Positions 61,387 through 64,000 of a stretch of 64,000 bases of DNA are shown piece after piece. Below the pieces are notes generated by a model, which saw only the letters and a program-made list of their open reading frames with translations, was not told the DNA's origin and did not search any database. Position numbers and translations under genes: made by a program. Location: contig NZ_CP106793.1 of the NCBI RefSeq assembly GCF_025642135.1, positions 124,001 through 188,000 of the forward strand. The letters are read 5' to 3'. Source of the DNA: Streptomyces cynarae. GTDB taxonomy: Bacteria; Actinomycetota; Actinomycetes; Streptomycetales; Streptomycetaceae. Position 1 is the stretch's first letter. The number at the start of each line of letters is the position of its first letter.

Positions 61387-62214
61387 CTAACTCCGCGCGA
61401 ACTCAAGCAGGTCTTTGTTGAAGATCTCGGCGTACTTGGGCACCATCGCAAGGCCATGAGGCGCGCCCTCGTAGACCTTGTACTGCGCGCCCTTGACGAT
61501 CTTGGATGATTTGGCGCCCGCGGAGACGATGGGCACGATCTGGTCGTCGTCGCCATGCACGATCAGTGTCGGCACATCGACCTTCTTCAGGTCCTCGGTC
61601 GTGTCCGTCTCGGAGAACGCCTTGATGCAGTCGTAGGCGCCCTTGATGCCGACTGTCATGCTCCAGAGCCAGAACTCGTCACGCGTTCCCTGGGAGACGG
61701 TCGAGCCCTCACGGTTGGCACCGTAGAACGGGGCACTGAGGTCCTTGTAGTACTGCGAGCGGTCCGTGAGCACACCCTGGCGGATCTCGTCGAACACCTC
61801 GATCGGCAGGCCCTCAGGGTTGGCTTCCGTCTTCAGCATCAGCGGCGGGATCGCGCCGAGCAGGACCAGCTTGGCGACCCGTGCCGTGCCGTGCCGGCCG
61901 ATGTAGCGGGTGACTTCGCCGCCGCCGGTGGAGTGCCCGACAAGAATGACGTCGTGCAGGTCTTCGGTTTCGATGACCGCGGCCAGGTCGTCGGCGTACG
62001 TGTCGAGGTTGTTGCCGTCCCAGGGCTGACCGGAGCGGCCGCCACCGCGCCGGTCGTGAGCGATGGCGCGGAATCCGTTGTCCACCATGAGCTTCATCTG
62101 GGGGTCCCAGGCGTCGGCGGTGAGCGGCCAGCCGTGGGAGAAGAGCACGGGCTGGCCCGAGCCCCAGTCCTTGTAGAAGATCTGCGTGCCGTCCTCGGCG
62201 GTGGCGAAGGGCAT
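61387..62214 (-). CDS. Alpha/beta hydrolase, non-haem haloperoxidase type
   Basis: A 275-residue hydrolase. The triad context is clear: nucleophile [13 protein letters not shown] (about 97), acid [10 protein letters not shown] (about 226) and His PHGLA (about 255). FSHGWPL near the N-terminus forms the oxyanion hole. It is closest to bacterial non-haem chloroperoxidases/esterases, which form peracids. ATG 62214 (MPFATAEDG) is clearly the start, since the longer frame is GC-rich noise. It stands alone. Confidence 0.9.
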   Translation of the reverse strand: MPFATAEDGTQIFYKDWGSGQPVLFSHGWPLTADAWDPQMKLMVDNGFRAIAHDRRGGGRSGQPWDGNNLDTYADDLAAVIETEDLHDVILVGHSTGGGEVTRYIGRHGTARVAKLVLLGAIPPLMLKTEANPEGLPIEVFDEIRQGVLTDRSQYYKDLSAPFYGANREGSTVSQGTRDEFWLWSMTVGIKGAYDCIKAFSETDTTEDLKKVDVPTLIVHGDDDQIVPIVSAGAKSSKIVKGAQYKVYEGAPHGLAMVPKYAEIFNKDLLEFARS

Positions 62215-62444
62215 GGTTGCGCTCCTCTCGATGTCCGCTCGCGGGCCCCTTACGTCACGGCCTCCGGGGGATGTGACGCGAAAGCGGCGCCGCATGAGGT
62301 CAACATTAAGAGCTCGTTACAGAACGAGCCGTTCGTGACCGGCCGGGTTTCCGGCTCCGTCCCTCTTTCCTGGGTGCGGCAACCTACCCATCGCCGACCG
62401 TTAGCCGCTTGGATAGGCTCCGCGAGAACCCTTCAGGAGGTGTC

Positions 62445-62648
62445 ATGGCGAAGGTCACCATCAGCCTGGACAGCGATCTGGCCATCGAGGTCATGCTGCT
62501 GGCCGGCACCAGGAGCCCGCAGGACGCCGTCGAGTTGATCGTCCGCGACTACCTGGCACGGGGCCACCGCACCGAGGCTCGCGCCGGTAACGCCGCCGAC
62601 CAGGAGCGCCTCACCGACCGGCGGTCGGCGCCAGAAGAGGGCCGATGA
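62445..62648 (+). CDS. VapB-type (DUF2191) antitoxin, orphan
   Basis: A 67-residue ribbon-helix-helix-like protein (MAKVTISLDSDLAIEVMLLA, VELIVRDYLARGH), matching the VapB-type antitoxin family. The start has a textbook GGAGG 6 nt upstream. A toxin gene normally follows with an overlapping start. Here ATGA at 62646 opens only 13 codons before a stop, and IS5-type DNA begins at once, so the toxin was probably displaced. The function as a free antitoxin is uncertain. Confidence 0.75.
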   Translation: MAKVTISLDSDLAIEVMLLAGTRSPQDAVELIVRDYLARGHRTEARAGNAADQERLTDRRSAPEEGR

Positions 62649-62709
62649 GCACTTCAGGTGAGATCGGCGTGTCGGCTGGTGGTTGAAGGTCCTGCTGGGC
62701 AGGGTCCGG

Positions 62710-63519
62710 CTGGTGTATATCGATCTTGTCTCCGACGACCTGTGGGAGCGAATAGCTCCACTGCTGCCAGAGCGGCCGCCCCGACGTCACCGTCATCCCG
62801 GACGGCTGCCTGTGCTGGACCGGGTTGCGCTGGCGGGCATCGTGTACGTGCTGCGCAAGGGAGTGGCCTGGTGCGACGTCCCAGTCCAGGTCGTCGGCTG
62901 CTCGGGGTAACCGCTTGGCGTCGGCTTCGCGACTGGAACGAGGCCGGCGTCTGGCCTCGCCTTCATGAGGCACTCCTAGCCGAGCTGCGGGCAACCGGCT
63001 TGTTGGCCATGGACGATGCGGCCATCGACGGCTCCCACACCAGGGCCCTCAAGGGGGGCTCACGTCGGCCCTTCACCCGTCGACCGCGGCCGCCCCGGCT
63101 CCAAGCACCATGTGATCGTCGACCGCCACGCCACGCCTCTGGCCGTCTCCCTGACCGGCGGGAACCGGCACGACATCACACAGTTGATCCCCCTGCTGGA
63201 CGCGATACCCCGCATCCGAGGGGTGCGCGGACGTCCCCGCAACCGACCCAAACGGCTCTTCGCCGACCGGGGCTACGACTGTGACAAGTACCGCCAACTG
63301 CTACGGAAACGCGGCATCAGACCCCTGATCGCCCGACGCGGCATTGCCCACGGTTCCGGCCTCGGCCGCACCCGCTGGGTCGTCGAGCGGACCTTCGCCT
63401 GGCTCCATCAGTTCAAACGACTCCGTGTCCGCTATGAGCAACGAGCCGACCTCCACCAGGGACTACTCGAACTCGCCTGCAGCATCATCTGCCTTCGACG
63501 GCTCCGCACGTCATTCTGA
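62710..63519 (+). pseudogene. IS5-family transposase, two frameshifts
   Basis: VSDDLWERIAPLLPERPPRR and GIVYVLRKGVAWCDVP start in one frame. WRRLRDWNEAGVWPRLHEAL and MDDAAIDGSHTRALKGG follow in a second, and GSKHHVIVDRHATPLAVSLTGG then FADRGYDCDKYRQLLRKRGI and RWVVERTFAWLHQFKRLRVR in a third, ending at 63519. The DDE residues survive but two frame changes (about 62890 and 63055) disable the gene. Imperfect ends CACTTCAGGTGA near 62650 and the mirror TCATTCTGAAATG near 63516 may mark the element. Confidence 0.8.
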
Positions 63520-63778
63520 AATGATCAGTAAATTGCGGGGCAGCGATTCAGCGCGTCTGAAACCACCGCTTCGGTACGAGTGGGACGGTCGTTGCCTGAC
63601 AGGCGAGGAAGTGGTCTGTCTCGTACGGGTCCTTGCGGTCAGGAGAATTCGTCGACGAGCCGATGATGGTGGCCCGCTTCCGGTGGGTGGCCGGCGGCAA
63701 CCCGGCGACGGTGGCACCGAGGGTGCTCCAAGCGGCCGGCCAACGACTTCCATCAGCGGCCGGCGACGCAGGCAGCCA
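63520..63778. other. Gap, no gene seen
   Basis: 260 bp between the IS5 copy and the last gene. No credible reading frame; it probably contains the promoter of the gene starting at 63779. Confidence 0.4.
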
Positions 63779-64000
63779 GTGAGGAAGGACGACGGGCCGC
63801 AGGCAGACGGCGAGGAACCAACAGAGCCGGAGATCTGCGATCTGTGCGGAGCCGTGATCCCGGCCGACAGTATCGACTGGTCCGCACTGGTGCCCGACTC
63901 CTCCGCGATCCACACGGTGGAGTCGAACTTCGACGGCAGACGCATGCTGGTGGCTTGCTCCCAGGAGCACCTCGAGGAGCTGATCGAGCAGTACAAACAC
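63779..64000 (+). CDS. Small zinc-ribbon-like hypothetical protein (partial)
   Basis: From GTG 63779 an open frame runs off the window end (74 codons seen). After a polar start, PEICDLCGAVIPADSIDWSA contains a CxxC pair. VPDSSAIHTVESNFDGRRML then ACSQEHLEELIEQYKH gives a later Cys and His suitable for metal binding. I recall similar uncharacterised Streptomyces proteins. It is missed by searches that demand a stop codon. Confidence 0.65.
   Translation, partial: MRKDDGPQADGEEPTEPEICDLCGAVIPADSIDWSALVPDSSAIHTVESNFDGRRMLVACSQEHLEELIEQYKH

Overview
The window is high-GC actinobacterial DNA and almost certainly comes from a Streptomyces-like genome. Supporting signs are GC-rich third codon positions, frequent GTG starts, SpoIIE-type PP2C phosphatases with anti-sigma partners, MmyB-type XRE regulators, a VMAP conflict locus with a SAV_2336-type subunit, a Ku gene and helicase-associated-domain remnants. 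The density of broken insertion sequences and gene stubs suggests a chromosome arm or other accessory region. I saw no rRNA, tRNA or CRISPR array.

Layout. 0.2-9.7 kb: an XRE/SDR divergent pair; a three-level nest of insertion sequences (an IS5-type copy split by an IS110-type copy, itself split by a 2.67-kb unit with 65-bp inverted repeats that carries an IS5-type transposase plus a second SDR/XRE pair); then an SRPBCC protein and a quinone-oxidoreductase/TetR pair. 9.7-16 kb: decayed IS110, a frameshifted ku, a DNA-ligase scrap, an Hsp20 scrap, an M20 amidohydrolase and small unknown genes. 16-19.3 kb: a PadR-ABC-FtsX operon. 19.3-20.1 kb: transposase and integrase scraps. 20.2-27.4 kb: a four-gene minus-strand VMAP-type conflict system (Trypco1, trypsin-VMAP, MoxR AAA+, and a very large vWA/zinc-ribbon/pseudokinase/ParA fusion that carries a frameshift). 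27.8-29.5 kb: membrane protein, DCC thioredoxin-like protein and TetR behind twin palindromes. 29.5-31.5 kb: an IS5-type element carrying a barstar-like gene, inserted at the stop codon of a membrane-protein gene. 31.6-38.2 kb: broken aldose epimerase, pirin, SDR/LDH/M20 stubs, a TRIC channel, an F420-type NADP reductase, a ThrE exporter and an acyl-CoA synthetase stub. 38.3-45.2 kb: a partner-switching signalling region (PP2C phosphatase, two anti-sigma ATPases, STAS proteins, two ArsR regulators) with a SulP transporter operon. 45.3-48.3 kb: gene and IS fragments plus one AhpD-like gene. 48.4-53 kb: TetR/CMD and LacI/MFS divergent pairs around a broken aquaporin. 53-58.2 kb: Tn3, resolvase, integrase and IS3 remnants around a frameshifted multi-domain PP2C phosphatase. 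58.3-62.6 kb: SDR/TetR pair, VOC protein, haloperoxidase-type hydrolase and an orphan VapB-like antitoxin. 62.7-64 kb: a broken IS5-type element and the start of a small Zn-ribbon-like gene running off the end.

The working genes mostly form small oxidoreductase-plus-regulator or transporter-plus-regulator modules with palindromes or repeats between divergent partners, consistent with local sensing and detoxification. The most complex intact-looking system is the VMAP locus. Many genes have single-base frameshifts relative to their family. Some of these may be assembly errors, so raw-read confirmation matters most for ku, the vWA/ParA fusion and the 55-kb phosphatase.
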